Assembly (NCBI GenBank): GCA_947625405.1
Contig: CANQOF010000007.1
Span: 1-64,000, forward strand
Direction: 5' to 3'
From: an uncultured Atopobiaceae bacterium
GTDB lineage: Bacteria; Actinomycetota; Coriobacteriia; Coriobacteriales; Atopobiaceae
DNA: 64,000 bases
Shown here: positions 14,984 through 23,329 of the stretch, one piece after another
Layout of the letters: each line of letters opens with the position of its first letter
Position numbering within the stretch: the first letter of the stretch is position 1
Made by a program: the position numbers and the translations under genes
The notes under the pieces: model-generated
Database searches by the model: none
What the model was told of the DNA's origin: nothing
The model's input: only the letters and a program-made list of their open reading frames with translations

Positions 14984-15018
14984 CGGGGCGTCCACCATCG
15001 GCGGGCGCCCCGTTTTCG
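14984..15018 (+). terminator. Terminator after the Cys-rich precursor gene
   Basis: CGGGGCG (14984-14990) pairs with CGCCCCG (15006-15012), followed by TTTTCGCTCTCT. The rest of the gap to 15190 holds three GCCGCCT direct repeats (15028-15060) but no gene that I can support. Confidence 0.7.
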
Positions 15019-15190
15019 CTCTCTCGGCCGCCTTTCCGCCGCCTAGCCTTCTCAGCCGCCTTTTTACGCCGCACCCCCTATTGGCCCGAGCTTCAACGGT
15101 GCGACCTGAATCCGCAAATGGGAAGATGACGGGCGCGTTCATGGCGCTTCGTCACCCGTTCACGCAGATGGAGCGCGGGAAAATCGCCTT

Positions 15191-16156
15191 CTATCGCGCG
15201 GGCGGAAACCAATCGAGCTGGGCGATGTTGCCGCGTATGTGCGCGCAGCTCGCATGGAAGCGCTCGACCTCCTCCGGTGGGAGATCGGGGCAGAGCACTT
15301 CCTCCACGCCCTGCGCCCCTACCACGCAGGGAAGCGACGCGTAGATGTCCTCCTCGCCGAACTCGCCGGTGAGAAGCGTCGAGCACGCGACCACGCGATG
15401 CTCGTCGCAAAGGATGGCGCGGATGATCTGCGCCGCGGCGTTGGCCACGGCGTACTCCGTGCAATGCTTGCCCGCCATCGTCACGTAGCCTGCGTGGACC
15501 GCGGTCTCCTCAAGCGCCGCCCGATCGACGTCGAAGCGCGCGGGCTCCCTTTCCTTGAGGACGTCGAGCGGAATGCCGCCGATCGCCACCCCGCTCCACG
15601 CCACGAACTGCGAGAAGCCATGTTCGCCGAGCATGTAGGCCTGGATGCTCTGCTGGGCGAGGCCCACCTCTCGCGCGAGGGTGTGGCGCACGCGCGCCGA
15701 GTCGAGCGCGGTGCCGGTGCCGAGCACGCGCTGGGAGGGGCCGTGCGCGAGGCGATGGATGAGCGTGGCCACCACGTCGCACGGATTCGAGATGGTGAGC
15801 CAGATGCCCTCGAATCCCGCGTCCTCGACGCGTGGCACGAAATCGCGTGCTTGCGCGGGCGTGAATTGGAGCTCGCCATCGCGACTCTCGCGGGCAAGCG
15901 CGACATCGCCCATCGCGTTCACCACGATGTCGCAGCTCGCGAGCTTCTCGTAGGCACCTCCCACGGGACGGATCGCCACGTCATGCGGGCAAAACGAGAG
16001 GGCATCGCCGAGGTCCTGCACCTCGGCGGCGAGCCTTTCCTCCTTGGGCTCCGAGAGCACGAGCTCGTCGACGATCCCCTGGAGGATGAGCGAGTTCGCC
16101 ACATGGGTTCCCACGTGGCCCATGCCCACGATCCCCACGCGCTTCCCAGCTGCCAT
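15191..16156 (-). CDS. L-lactate/malate-type 2-hydroxyacid dehydrogenase
   Basis: A 321-residue member of the L-lactate/malate dehydrogenase family. The NAD-binding motif GIVGMGHVGTHVANSL is at the N-terminus, followed by the acidic strand end (VLSEPK). LGTGTALDSARVRHTLA contains the substrate-binding Asp and Arg, and MLGEHGFSQFVAWS holds the proton-transfer His. The pattern is closer to lactate or L-2-hydroxyisocaproate dehydrogenases than to malate dehydrogenase, but specificity is uncertain. The ATG at 16156 is preferred because GAGGGAG from the end of the carboxypeptidase gene acts as its ribosome binding site; a GTG at 16168 would overlap that gene. The two genes are coupled. Confidence 0.88.
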   Translation of the reverse strand: MAAGKRVGIVGMGHVGTHVANSLILQGIVDELVLSEPKEERLAAEVQDLGDALSFCPHDVAIRPVGGAYEKLASCDIVVNAMGDVALARESRDGELQFTPAQARDFVPRVEDAGFEGIWLTISNPCDVVATLIHRLAHGPSQRVLGTGTALDSARVRHTLAREVGLAQQSIQAYMLGEHGFSQFVAWSGVAIGGIPLDVLKEREPARFDVDRAALEETAVHAGYVTMAGKHCTEYAVANAAAQIIRAILCDEHRVVACSTLLTGEFGEEDIYASLPCVVGAQGVEEVLCPDLPPEEVERFHASCAHIRGNIAQLDWFPPAR

Positions 16157-16164
16157 GATCTCCC

Positions 16165-17685
16165 TCACATCTCGAAGAGCGCTGAGCTCGGGTTGAACTT
16201 ATCCTCGAGATAGGCGACGTAGTACGCCGGATTGAGCGCCTCGCCCGTCGCGTCGAGGAGGATGTCTTTCGTGTCCTTGGCGCGGCCGAAATGCCACACG
16301 TGCTCGACCATCCAGCGGCGCACGGGGGCGAGATCTCCCGCGGCGAGCGTCTCCTCGAAGGGGACGCCGGCCTCCCTCATCGCGTGGATGAACTGCGCGC
16401 CGATCACCCCGCCTAGTGCGTAGCTCGGGAAATAGCCGATGAGGCCCATCGACCAGTGCACGTCCTGGAGGGCGCCCTCGAGGTCTCCCGTGGGCCGCAC
16501 GCCGAGCAGGCGCTCGTAGAGCTCGGCCCACCGCGCGGGCACCTCGCCCACGCCGAGCTCGCCCGCCATGAGGGCGCGCTCCACCTCGTAGCGGATGACG
16601 ATGTGGAGGGGGTAGGTGAGCTCGTCCGCCTCCATGCGCGAGGTGGAGAAGTGCACTTCGTTCACGAGCCGCCAGAGGTCATGCGCCGAGACCTCCCTCA
16701 CCGATTCCGGGAAGCGCGAGGCGATGAGTTCGCGGAGGGCTGGGGCGAACGCCGCGTTCCTCGCCACGTAGTTCTCGAAGAACCGAGAGGAGGCCTCGTG
16801 GATGCCGGTGGACGTGCCATGCGCAAGGCAGGTGTAGTCGTAGCGCCCCTCCACCGAGGACTCGTAGAGCGCATGGCCCCCTTCGTGGATGGCGGCAAGG
16901 AGACCGCTTAAGAGGTCCTCGGGGTCGGCGTGGTTCGCGATCATCACGTGATGCGAATCAACGGACGAGGTGAAGGGATGGATGGTCTCTCCGAGCTCGA
17001 GGCGATCGAGGTCGATCCCCTCGAAGGCGGCCGTGTCCCTGAAGAGCGCGTACTGCGCCGCGGGGTCGAAGGGTCCGCTGAGCGTGCGCGGCGGCGTCCA
17101 CCTTCCCGAGGAGATCGCCGTGCGCACTCGTGCCGCGATCTCCTGGACGCGGGGCGTGACCTCGCCGAAGAGCGCATCGAAGCTCGCCTCGGAGCTTCCC
17201 GGCTCAAATTGATCGAGCCAGAAATCGTAGGGACGCGCCTCGGGCGCCGAAGCCTCGGCGATCTCTCGATAGAGGGCGACGAGCTCCTCCATCACCGGGG
17301 CGAACACGCCCCAGTCATCGGCCTCCCGCGCCTCCTTCCAGAGCGCCGAGGAGCGGTTCACGAGCTCGACGCGCCTTGCCTCGAGCGTGGCGGGGATGCG
17401 CAGGCGATCCGCGCGATCGCGGGAAAGCACGCGGAACCGCGCCGCTTGATCCTCGTCGAGTTCGGCCGCGTGGCTCTCCAAGGCGGCGAGCAGCGCTTGA
17501 GCCTCGTCGCCGCAGAGGAGGTCGTGGTCGGCCGCCTCGAGCTCCGCCATGGCCACGCCGCGCCCGATCTGCGCGGCGGGAGGATCGGTGAGCTCGGAAA
17601 ACTCAAGCACCGCCTGCGCGCTCGCAAGCGCGTAGCGACGCCGCTCGAAGGCGTCCAGGGCCTCCACTGCCTCGCGCACGTCCAT
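16165..17685 (-). CDS. M32 family metallocarboxypeptidase
   Basis: A 506-residue zinc carboxypeptidase of MEROPS family M32 (thermostable carboxypeptidase 1). Diagnostic elements in order are the HPF in ETIHPFTSSVD, the zinc motif HEGGHALYE (HEXXH), and GIHEASSRFFENYV, whose Glu is the third zinc ligand; HESQS is more usual than HEASS. The C-terminal part GYFPSYALGGVIGAQ is also typical. Length equals that of the family. It is cytoplasmic, removes C-terminal residues from peptides and probably serves peptide catabolism. The gene ends at TGA 16165-16167, just before the start of the dehydrogenase gene, so the two form an operon. Confidence 0.95.
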   Translation of the reverse strand: MDVREAVEALDAFERRRYALASAQAVLEFSELTDPPAAQIGRGVAMAELEAADHDLLCGDEAQALLAALESHAAELDEDQAARFRVLSRDRADRLRIPATLEARRVELVNRSSALWKEAREADDWGVFAPVMEELVALYREIAEASAPEARPYDFWLDQFEPGSSEASFDALFGEVTPRVQEIAARVRTAISSGRWTPPRTLSGPFDPAAQYALFRDTAAFEGIDLDRLELGETIHPFTSSVDSHHVMIANHADPEDLLSGLLAAIHEGGHALYESSVEGRYDYTCLAHGTSTGIHEASSRFFENYVARNAAFAPALRELIASRFPESVREVSAHDLWRLVNEVHFSTSRMEADELTYPLHIVIRYEVERALMAGELGVGEVPARWAELYERLLGVRPTGDLEGALQDVHWSMGLIGYFPSYALGGVIGAQFIHAMREAGVPFEETLAAGDLAPVRRWMVEHVWHFGRAKDTKDILLDATGEALNPAYYVAYLEDKFNPSSALFEM

Positions 17686-17726
17686 GGCCTCTCCAATTGT
17701 CGGTGGGGTGGTGGGCCCAGTATCGC

Positions 17727-18661
17727 CTAAGGCCGCCTCTCCCTGCGCACGAGCGCGAACCTCGCACCGGCGATGTCGAGCTCTTCGCCCGCAGAAAGCT
17801 CGGTGGATCCCTCGACCTCCACGCCATCCTTCGTCGCTCGTGCGCGACGGTCGATGAGCGCCACCCTCGCGCGCTCACCCGAGAGCGCGATCGTTGCGTG
17901 CTCGTCGCACACCGTGAAGTCGCTCAAGACGATCTCGCTTTGGGGAAGACGTCCGATGGCAAGGGGCCTCCCTTCGAGAGGTACGAGCACCTCCATGCCT
18001 CTCCAGCGCACGCGCAGATAGAAGCGCCCGCCCTCCATGGGCTCGTCGGGTACCTCCTCGACCTCGGGTTTCTCGCTTGGGAAATCCTCGGCTTCGGCAG
18101 GGGCGGCCATGGGAGGGGCCTCCGCCACCGCCGCTTGCGCCATGGCGGCCGTGGGCTCGGCCGAAGACGCGGAAAGCCGCTGCTTCGGGCCTGTGGGAGC
18201 CTCGGTTGGTTCGGCGGCGCTTCGAGGCGCTCCTTCGACGCCTCCTCGGTGCTCGCGGGCGCAGAGTGGGTCTTAGAGGCCATTGCATGCGAGCGATCTC
18301 CGGACGTGGCCGCGGGTTGCGCTCCTCCGTGAGATCCCTCGTCTCCACCCTGAGGCGTCTCGGTGGACGCCGGTGCCTCCTCGCTCTCGGACCGCGTTTC
18401 CGCCGCGCGCCCAACCGAGGCAGTGGACGTTGCGCGAAGAACCGGCTCCGCATCATCCGGTGCGCGCGCCATGCACGTGATGGTCGATCCCGTACCCGAA
18501 CCGGGATAGGCCAAGCCGGGTCGCGTGAAGTCATAGAGGCATCCGTAGCACACGTCCATATCCGCGAATACCATCGCGCCGCAACGCGGGCAGGTCTTCA
18601 TGAGGGAAGTGGGCGCAACTGCCCCATCTTCCTTTGCACGCACATGGGTGTCATACGCCAT
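17727..18661 (-). pseudogene. Zinc-ribbon/FHA domain protein with a frameshift in the linker
   Basis: The gene starts at ATG 18661 after a strong GAAGGAG. The N-terminal frame encodes a zinc ribbon (CPRCGAMVFADMDVCYGC) and a Ser/Glu/Ala-rich linker, then turns into Arg/Pro-rich nonsense after about 18220. The next frame, open from a stop near 18272 and carrying an equally good linker (EPTEAPTGPKQRLSASSAEP), runs into a clear FHA domain: RPLAIGRLPQSEIVLSDF, then CDEHATIALSG, ending at 17727. Joining them needs a -1 shift, equal to a single missing base, between about 18215 and 18262. An FHA domain binds phosphothreonine peptides. It may be a true mutation, a sequencing error or programmed slippage; no obvious slippery heptamer is seen. 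Confidence 0.75.
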
Positions 18662-19046
18662 TTCGGACTCCTTCCCCTTCTCTCGTTCTCGCCACTTCGC
18701 GCGCGCGACATGGCGTGATGCGCACGCGCTCGCCTCGTTCCAACCAAGGGCCGTCCCGCGCCGGACGCTCCACGACGCACACCGCCGCGCGTGCCGAAAC
18801 CACGCGCCCGGGCTTCACCCCACGTGCCACGCGCACGACGCGCATATGGCGATCGATAAAGCAAAGATCGAGCTCAAAGGCCATGCCGATGGTGTGGACC
18901 GAATGGCAATGCTCGATGAGCACGCTGGGCGCCGTCTCGCGATGCCTTGCCGAGAGGAGCCCCACGAACTTTTCCGCGTGGCGGGTGAGGCGCTGGAGCC
19001 GCATCCTCAGGAAACCGGAAACTTCGAGATAGCACGTCTCAGGCAT
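18651..19046 (-). CDS. DUF192 family protein
   Basis: A 131-residue protein whose middle part matches the DUF192 pattern: a segment ending in HCHSVHTIGMAFELDLCFID, where the family has Hs-x-x-M-x-x-x-x-LD-x-x-FlD, then VARGVKPGRVVSARAAVCVV. The function of DUF192 proteins is not established; many are exported, but no signal peptide is visible here. The ATG at 19046 follows AGGAGGGGAGGG and overlaps the stop of the upstream TadE-like gene by 8 bp. The C-terminus overlaps the start of the zinc-ribbon/FHA gene by 11 bp. It belongs to the 3' end of the Tad operon and may process or accompany pilus components, which is inference from position only. Confidence 0.75.
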   Translation of the reverse strand: MPETCYLEVSGFLRMRLQRLTRHAEKFVGLLSARHRETAPSVLIEHCHSVHTIGMAFELDLCFIDRHMRVVRVARGVKPGRVVSARAAVCVVERPARDGPWLERGERVRITPCRAREVARTREGEGVRNGV

Positions 19047-19509
19047 GGCCCTCCCCTCCTAGGCCGATCGTCGAGGCGTCCACCACGATCGAGCGCGTGT
19101 GCGTGACGAGCACCGGGAGCGCGAAGGACGCTCCCGCGATCGAGAAGCTCGAGGGATGGGGCCGATACCCCATGGAACAGGTGAAGCGCACTCGCGACGG
19201 AGAGAGGGAGAAGATCCCCTCCTGAAGCGGGTCCAGGTGCTCGACGGACACCTCGATCTCAAGGCTTGGATCATCCATGGCGGCTTCAATGGCGCTCTTC
19301 ACCTGAGTCGCCGCCGAAGAGGCGTCCTGCTCCCCCGAAGGAGAAACGCCCTGGGCAAGCGCCACGTCCGTCGCCACGCGATCGAACTGCGCGCAGAGGT
19401 TTGCGAACCACGCGCCATTCATGGCCACCAACGCACAGACAAGGATGACGGGCACCATCACCGCCATCTCGGCGACCATCTGGCCACGCTCTTCAAGAAG
19501 CACTCTCAT
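19039..19509 (-). CDS. TadE-like pseudopilin
   Basis: A 156-residue protein with a short leader ending in EERG, a prepilin-peptidase-type site G/QMVAE with Glu at +5, and one hydrophobic helix (MAVMVPVILVCALVAMNG). The remainder is a soluble domain with weakly conserved beta strands. This is the layout of TadE/TadF minor pilins. The ATG overlaps the stop of the TadG-like gene as ATGA, so translation is coupled. Minor pseudopilins prime or tip the Tad pilus. The identity is from architecture and context rather than strong residue conservation. Confidence 0.75.
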   Translation of the reverse strand: MRVLLEERGQMVAEMAVMVPVILVCALVAMNGAWFANLCAQFDRVATDVALAQGVSPSGEQDASSAATQVKSAIEAAMDDPSLEIEVSVEHLDPLQEGIFSLSPSRVRFTCSMGYRPHPSSFSIAGASFALPVLVTHTRSIVVDASTIGLGGEGHA

Positions 19510-21614
19510 AGAAGCCCCAACTGGCCGAGGCTAATCGTGAGGGGGATGCGAATGGAGGTCCCCGGGATGGGGAGTTCCGCGACGGTGAACTTCACATCGC
19601 GAATGTCGCTCGCGAACTCTCGCCCGAGCGCGGAGAGGAGCTCCCCCACGTCTCCGTCTGAGGGCATGGCCTGGAGATAGCGGCGAATATCCGCGGCCTG
19701 CGTAGAACCGTCCTTGTCAAGCACGTCTTGCGAGTTGCAAAGCACGGGCTTCTTGAGACGCATGTCCGCGGGCTGGAAACCGAGCGCCTCCACGATGCCC
19801 GTGAGCGTATCCGAGAGCCAATCGGCAACCGAGCCGAGTCCGATGGAATCGAGGCCGTCGAAGAGGCTCCGCGCGGCGCCGGAGATGCCCTCCGCCGCCG
19901 AGCCGTAGCCCACAAGAAGCTGGCCCCACATGCTCGTGATGCCTTGGAGGATGCCCTCGATCCCCCCGTCTTCTCCCTGCGAGACCGAATCGAAGAAGCG
20001 GGCGAGTACGTTGTTTTCAGCCGTCGCCTCGTCGGGCGCGAGGGTGGCGGCGGAGAGCGCGGCACCCGGAGGCAGCGTCGCCTCGCCGGTGAAGACTCCG
20101 GCAAGCGATGTGGGACTCTGCGCCTCCCCATGTACGACGACGGAGACGCAACCCCACGCTCCGGGTGGGCAGAGTTTCGGGCGTGGCACGGAGAGCGCCC
20201 TCAGCGCCTCGTCGAAGGCGCTCGCACCCTCGTCTCCCGCCGCGCGCATTTCCTCCTCGGCGGCTTTGAGCTCGGCTTTCGCCGCCGTCCATTCGTGAGA
20301 TGCCTCGACGACGATGCGCCAGTAGTGCTCGAAGCCGTTCGAGATGTTCGTGGAGGCGGAGGCCACGCGCCCCATCTCCGACGTGGAGAAATGGCAGACG
20401 TCGCACTCGCGAACCGCGCCCGAATCCATCTGGGCCAGCGTCGCGCTTCCCGCGCTCGCCCCCTTCGCTCCCGGGCACGCCGCGTAGGCGTGGATCGTCC
20501 TTCCACCCGCCTCCTGCGTGCACGGCCAGGCGACCTCGGTGTAGAGGGACGTTTGCCTCGTCTCCTGCGTGTTATGGGCGAGCGAGGGCAGGTCCATCGA
20601 CACCGAACCATCGGCGCCCTGCAGGTAGGAGCCACTCTTGACCTCCTCCAGGGCATACGCGTAGTAGGCCTTGCGCATGGCAGAGTTCGCCTGCTCGTCC
20701 ACGGCACTCGATGCCGGCGCCTCCTGCGCGTAGCGTTTGGCGTAATAGGCGCGCGCACGCGAGAGCGCCACCCCGAAGTTCCAGCCCTCGGGGTGCGCGT
20801 AATAGGGGTTTTCGGCGTCGGAGAGCCCCGCGAGGGTGGACGCACGGGAGCGCATGCAGAGCGGATCGTCCACGCAGTCGGCGCGCCACCCCTTCTCCCG
20901 CGCTTGGTCGAGGGCGTCCTGGGCGGCCTTCGCCTTATCGGAGGCCTCGCCCATCTCCTCCGCCGCGTCCTCGAGATCATCGGGCCGCACTTCGTCGGCG
21001 AGCCCGAAATCTGACTTGCCCTCCGCGGGGAAGGGGATCGCCACCCCCGCGTAGCCCACGGCTCCGGTGTTATTCGCCTCAACCGTCACGAACGAATCAG
21101 CCGCGATGAGCGCGGGGAGGCTGCCCTCGAGCTTCTTGAGGTTTTCCGCGGCGGAGGTTGCGAAATCCTTACGCGCGTCCATGATCTTTCCGCCCGCGTC
21201 CACCACGCGAAGTCCCACGGGGGCCATGCCCGGAACGGCGCAGACGACGAGGCCCGCTCCCATCACGAAGAGCCCGGCGAGGCCCAAGGTGAGCACGCAC
21301 GCATCGCTGACCTCCGCCACGAGGGTGTAGGCCTTCACCACCTGCGAACCCGAAAGCGCCGCGGAATCCGCGACCGCCTGCACGTCGGCGGACCGAGAGC
21401 CCACCCACTGCACCTGGGCAAGCGTGAGCACGAGCGCGAGCGAGACCATGAGCGCCGTTGCCATCGCGACCGTGGTGTAGCCCTCCTCCTCGTCGAGGAA
21501 GAGGGAAAGGCCGAGGTGGCGGGGCCTGGAAGGACGAAGCGCTCGAAACCTCTCGAGTCGTGCGCGCGTGGCACGCCCTGCCTTCTCAGCTGTCCCACAT
21601 GGAAACCCAGTCAT
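19506..21614 (-). CDS. TadG-like large pilus-locus protein
   Basis: A 702-residue protein. An N-terminal segment of about 45 residues (EEEGYTTVAMATALMVSLA) has a pilin-like leader site followed by a membrane helix, though Glu at +5 is replaced by Val. Next come SADVQAVADSAALSGSQVV, typical of TadG/TadE-like N-termini, a second hydrophobic span near residue 110, and a long extracytoplasmic part with coiled-coil-like Ala/Glu/Lys stretches and several Cys pairs such as CDVCHF. The ATG at 21614 follows GGAGGGAGG and overlaps the preceding gene by 29 bp. TadG proteins are thought to anchor or terminate the pilus. Sequence outside the N-terminus is poorly conserved, so the label rests mainly on layout and position. 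Confidence 0.7.
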   Translation of the reverse strand: MTGFPCGTAEKAGRATRARLERFRALRPSRPRHLGLSLFLDEEEGYTTVAMATALMVSLALVLTLAQVQWVGSRSADVQAVADSAALSGSQVVKAYTLVAEVSDACVLTLGLAGLFVMGAGLVVCAVPGMAPVGLRVVDAGGKIMDARKDFATSAAENLKKLEGSLPALIAADSFVTVEANNTGAVGYAGVAIPFPAEGKSDFGLADEVRPDDLEDAAEEMGEASDKAKAAQDALDQAREKGWRADCVDDPLCMRSRASTLAGLSDAENPYYAHPEGWNFGVALSRARAYYAKRYAQEAPASSAVDEQANSAMRKAYYAYALEEVKSGSYLQGADGSVSMDLPSLAHNTQETRQTSLYTEVAWPCTQEAGGRTIHAYAACPGAKGASAGSATLAQMDSGAVRECDVCHFSTSEMGRVASASTNISNGFEHYWRIVVEASHEWTAAKAELKAAEEEMRAAGDEGASAFDEALRALSVPRPKLCPPGAWGCVSVVVHGEAQSPTSLAGVFTGEATLPPGAALSAATLAPDEATAENNVLARFFDSVSQGEDGGIEGILQGITSMWGQLLVGYGSAAEGISGAARSLFDGLDSIGLGSVADWLSDTLTGIVEALGFQPADMRLKKPVLCNSQDVLDKDGSTQAADIRRYLQAMPSDGDVGELLSALGREFASDIRDVKFTVAELPIPGTSIRIPLTISLGQLGLL

Positions 21615-22188
21615 CGTAGCCTCCCTCCAGCCACTCGGGCCTGAGCACTTCGGTCGAGGTCACGGAGAGTGCGACGCCCTCCTCGCCCGCCACGCCGAGG
21701 GCGCGTGCGACAAACGAGAAGAGGGGAAGCAGCGGCACGTGCCCCTCGATGGTCACGGCAACCTCGGCATCCCCCTCGGCCCCCGAGGTTGCGATCGTCC
21801 AGTCGTCCTCGCCGCCCCCGTGAAACGGCGTGGTCTCGGGTACCGCCGAAAGACGGCGCAAGGCAAAGGCCCTGAGCTGCGCGTCGGTGATGTCGCCTCG
21901 TTTCGTGACGAGGATTCGGCAGAGCTCTGAGGCCGTGGCGGCCATCACGGAACGGGTGTAAAGGATGCATATCGGTTCGAGGAGGATCGCAAACACCACG
22001 AGGAGCGAGGGCAGGAGGAGCCCCGCCTCCACGCTTGATTGGCCACGCGCCTCCCCGCACGCATCGCGAAGATCCACTGCGTCCCGCTCGACATGCCCGC
22101 GAGGTCGCAAGCCACGGACGGCCATTCGCGATCGTTCGCGAAAACGCGGGTGCGCAAGCCCTTTCCGTCTTTTCGGGGGAAATCGCAT
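21586..22188 (-). CDS. TadE-like pseudopilin
   Basis: A 200-residue protein with an unusually long basic N-terminus (RFPPKRRKGLAHPRFRER), then EARG/QSSVEAG, a prepilin-peptidase site with Glu at +5, and a single hydrophobic helix LLLPSLLVVFAILLEPICIL. The rest is an extracytoplasmic domain. This is the TadE signature arrangement. The ATG at 22188 begins 9 bp after the stop of the preceding gene and has GAGGATG upstream; an internal Met at residue 22 is a possible alternative start. The gene overlaps the TadG-like gene downstream. Probable minor pilin of the Tad pilus. Confidence 0.75.
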   Translation of the reverse strand: MRFPPKRRKGLAHPRFRERSRMAVRGLRPRGHVERDAVDLRDACGEARGQSSVEAGLLLPSLLVVFAILLEPICILYTRSVMAATASELCRILVTKRGDITDAQLRAFALRRLSAVPETTPFHGGGEDDWTIATSGAEGDAEVAVTIEGHVPLLPLFSFVARALGVAGEEGVALSVTSTEVLRPEWLEGGYDDWVSMWDS

Positions 22189-22197
22189 CGCGCATCC

Positions 22198-22428
22198 TCA
22201 GTAGAGGGCCACGTCCTGGAGCGAGCCGACGAACGACTCACCCGCGCTATGGGAGGCGGCTTCCACGGCCTTGCCCACCACCACGCCCTCGCTCACCGCT
22301 CGCGCGATCGCCCCAAGCGCCATGACCATCGCGAGGAACGCGCCGAGGATGATCGCGTATTCCACCGTCGATTGTCCGAGGCTCTCGGCGGCGAACCTAG
22401 CCAAGCGCCTCTTCCCACGCCTTCGCAT
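22198..22428 (-). CDS. Small Flp/TadE-type pilin-like protein
   Basis: A 76-residue protein with a short basic leader (MRRRGKRRLARF), the processing site LG/QSTVEYA with Glu at +5 and Tyr at +6, and a hydrophobic helix IILGAFLAMVMALGAIA. The Glu-Tyr pair is typical of Flp pilins, and the size fits. It could be a second pilin or a minor component. The start overlaps the end of the preceding gene by 32 bp; GGTGAGG lies upstream. The mature form would be about 56 residues, similar to Flp1 proteins. Confidence 0.75.
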   Translation of the reverse strand: MRRRGKRRLARFAAESLGQSTVEYAIILGAFLAMVMALGAIARAVSEGVVVGKAVEAASHSAGESFVGSLQDVALY

Positions 22429-22945
22429 CGAGCCTCACCACCTCCACAAGCGAGTTGCCACTCTCCTCCTCACGCACGCAACACACGTCGACCCATCCGG
22501 CGTCCGCCGTCACGCATCCCCATGCCCTTCCGAGCACATCGAGGTAGCTCGCCTCGAAGAGGCTCGCTCCCGCATCGCGATAGCTCTCGAGCACCCATGC
22601 GGCCACGCGCGGCACATCTCCCTCGCGCTCGAAGGCGTGCGCCTCGCCGAGCTCCCCCATCACCCGCTCGATGGCCTGCGATGCTTGGAGGGCGACATCG
22701 ACTTCCAGCTCGCCTTCGGCGCCCGCGCCAAGCTCGCCAAGATCGAGAAGCACGTCATGGCCCGAGCTCGAGACGTTTGAGGTGGGCACGGCTTCAGACT
22801 CATCGTGGGGATTGGAGAAGCCCAGCTCATCCACCTCCGCCCCATCGAGGCCGGCGGTGCCATCCGAATGGGCCATTGCCCACGTGAGGAGCCCGAGCGC
22901 GGCGAAGACGCCCACCACCACCAACCACCTCCCACGCGCTCGCAT
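22397..22945 (-). CDS. Tad-locus protein of unknown function with one membrane anchor
   Basis: A 182-residue protein with an N-terminal membrane span (WLVVVGVFAALGLLTWAMA) and an acidic extracytoplasmic domain that holds three Cys residues (C at WGCVTAD and the pair VCCVREE). It lacks the G-x-x-x-x-E prepilin site seen in its neighbours, so it is probably a simple membrane-anchored or signal-anchored protein. Its ATG overlaps the pilin stop as TGATG, and its end overlaps the next pilin-like gene by 32 bp, so it belongs to the operon. I do not recognise a family. Confidence 0.65.
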   Translation of the reverse strand: MRARGRWLVVVGVFAALGLLTWAMAHSDGTAGLDGAEVDELGFSNPHDESEAVPTSNVSSSGHDVLLDLGELGAGAEGELEVDVALQASQAIERVMGELGEAHAFEREGDVPRVAAWVLESYRDAGASLFEASYLDVLGRAWGCVTADAGWVDVCCVREEESGNSLVEVVRLDAKAWEEALG

Positions 22946-23292
22946 CAGAGCGAGTTGATGCCGTCGGCGATGGTGGTCCAGAGCTCCTGCACCTTGTCGC
23001 GGAATATGAGGATGGCCATGATGGCGATCACCACGAGCACGCCGACCAAGATCGCGTACTCCGTCGTGCCCTGCCCTGATTCCTCCGCGAGAAACGCGCG
23101 CCGCCCAGGAGCGGGGCTCGTGCGCGTCTCGACGCTCGCATGGCCCAGAAGCGCTGACGCGCCCTTCGTGCGAAAGGGGATCACCTCCGCTCCCTCCGGC
23201 GGAACGAGACGCGCGTGGGAGGAGGGGGAGACGAGGTCGCGTCTCGCGGTTCGCTCTTCCTCGAAGGGGATGACTTGGGCTCTTGCGTGCAT
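22945..23292 (-). CDS. Flp-type major pilin candidate with very long leader
   Basis: A 115-residue protein. The last 42 residues are a classic Flp pilin: processing site ESG/QGTTEYA with Gly73 at -1, Glu78 at +5 and Tyr at +6, a hydrophobic helix ILVGVLVVIAIMAILIF, and a short polar tail. The first 73 residues are an exceptionally long, charged leader, while Flp leaders are commonly 10-30 residues. The leader holds a repeated motif, AQVIPF at 5-10 and AEVIPF at 35-40. The ATG at 23292 is chosen because AAAGGAAC lies 6 bp upstream; a GTG at 23307 overlaps that site. A 37-bp gap before it makes it the first pilin gene after tadC. Confidence 0.82.
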   Translation of the reverse strand: MHARAQVIPFEEERTARRDLVSPSSHARLVPPEGAEVIPFRTKGASALLGHASVETRTSPAPGRRAFLAEESGQGTTEYAILVGVLVVIAIMAILIFRDKVQELWTTIADGINSL

Positions 23293-23329
23293 GGCAGTTC
23301 CTTTCACGTTTCGTTTGCCGATCTGGCGT

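Noticed and set aside
15028-15060. Three GCCGCCT copies considered as a short tandem array or CRISPR-like repeat
   Set aside because: Too short, irregularly spaced and of low complexity.
17875-18534. Third minus-strand frame across the FHA gene
   Set aside because: Arg/Pro/His-rich translation without domains; the zinc ribbon and FHA halves lie in the other two frames.
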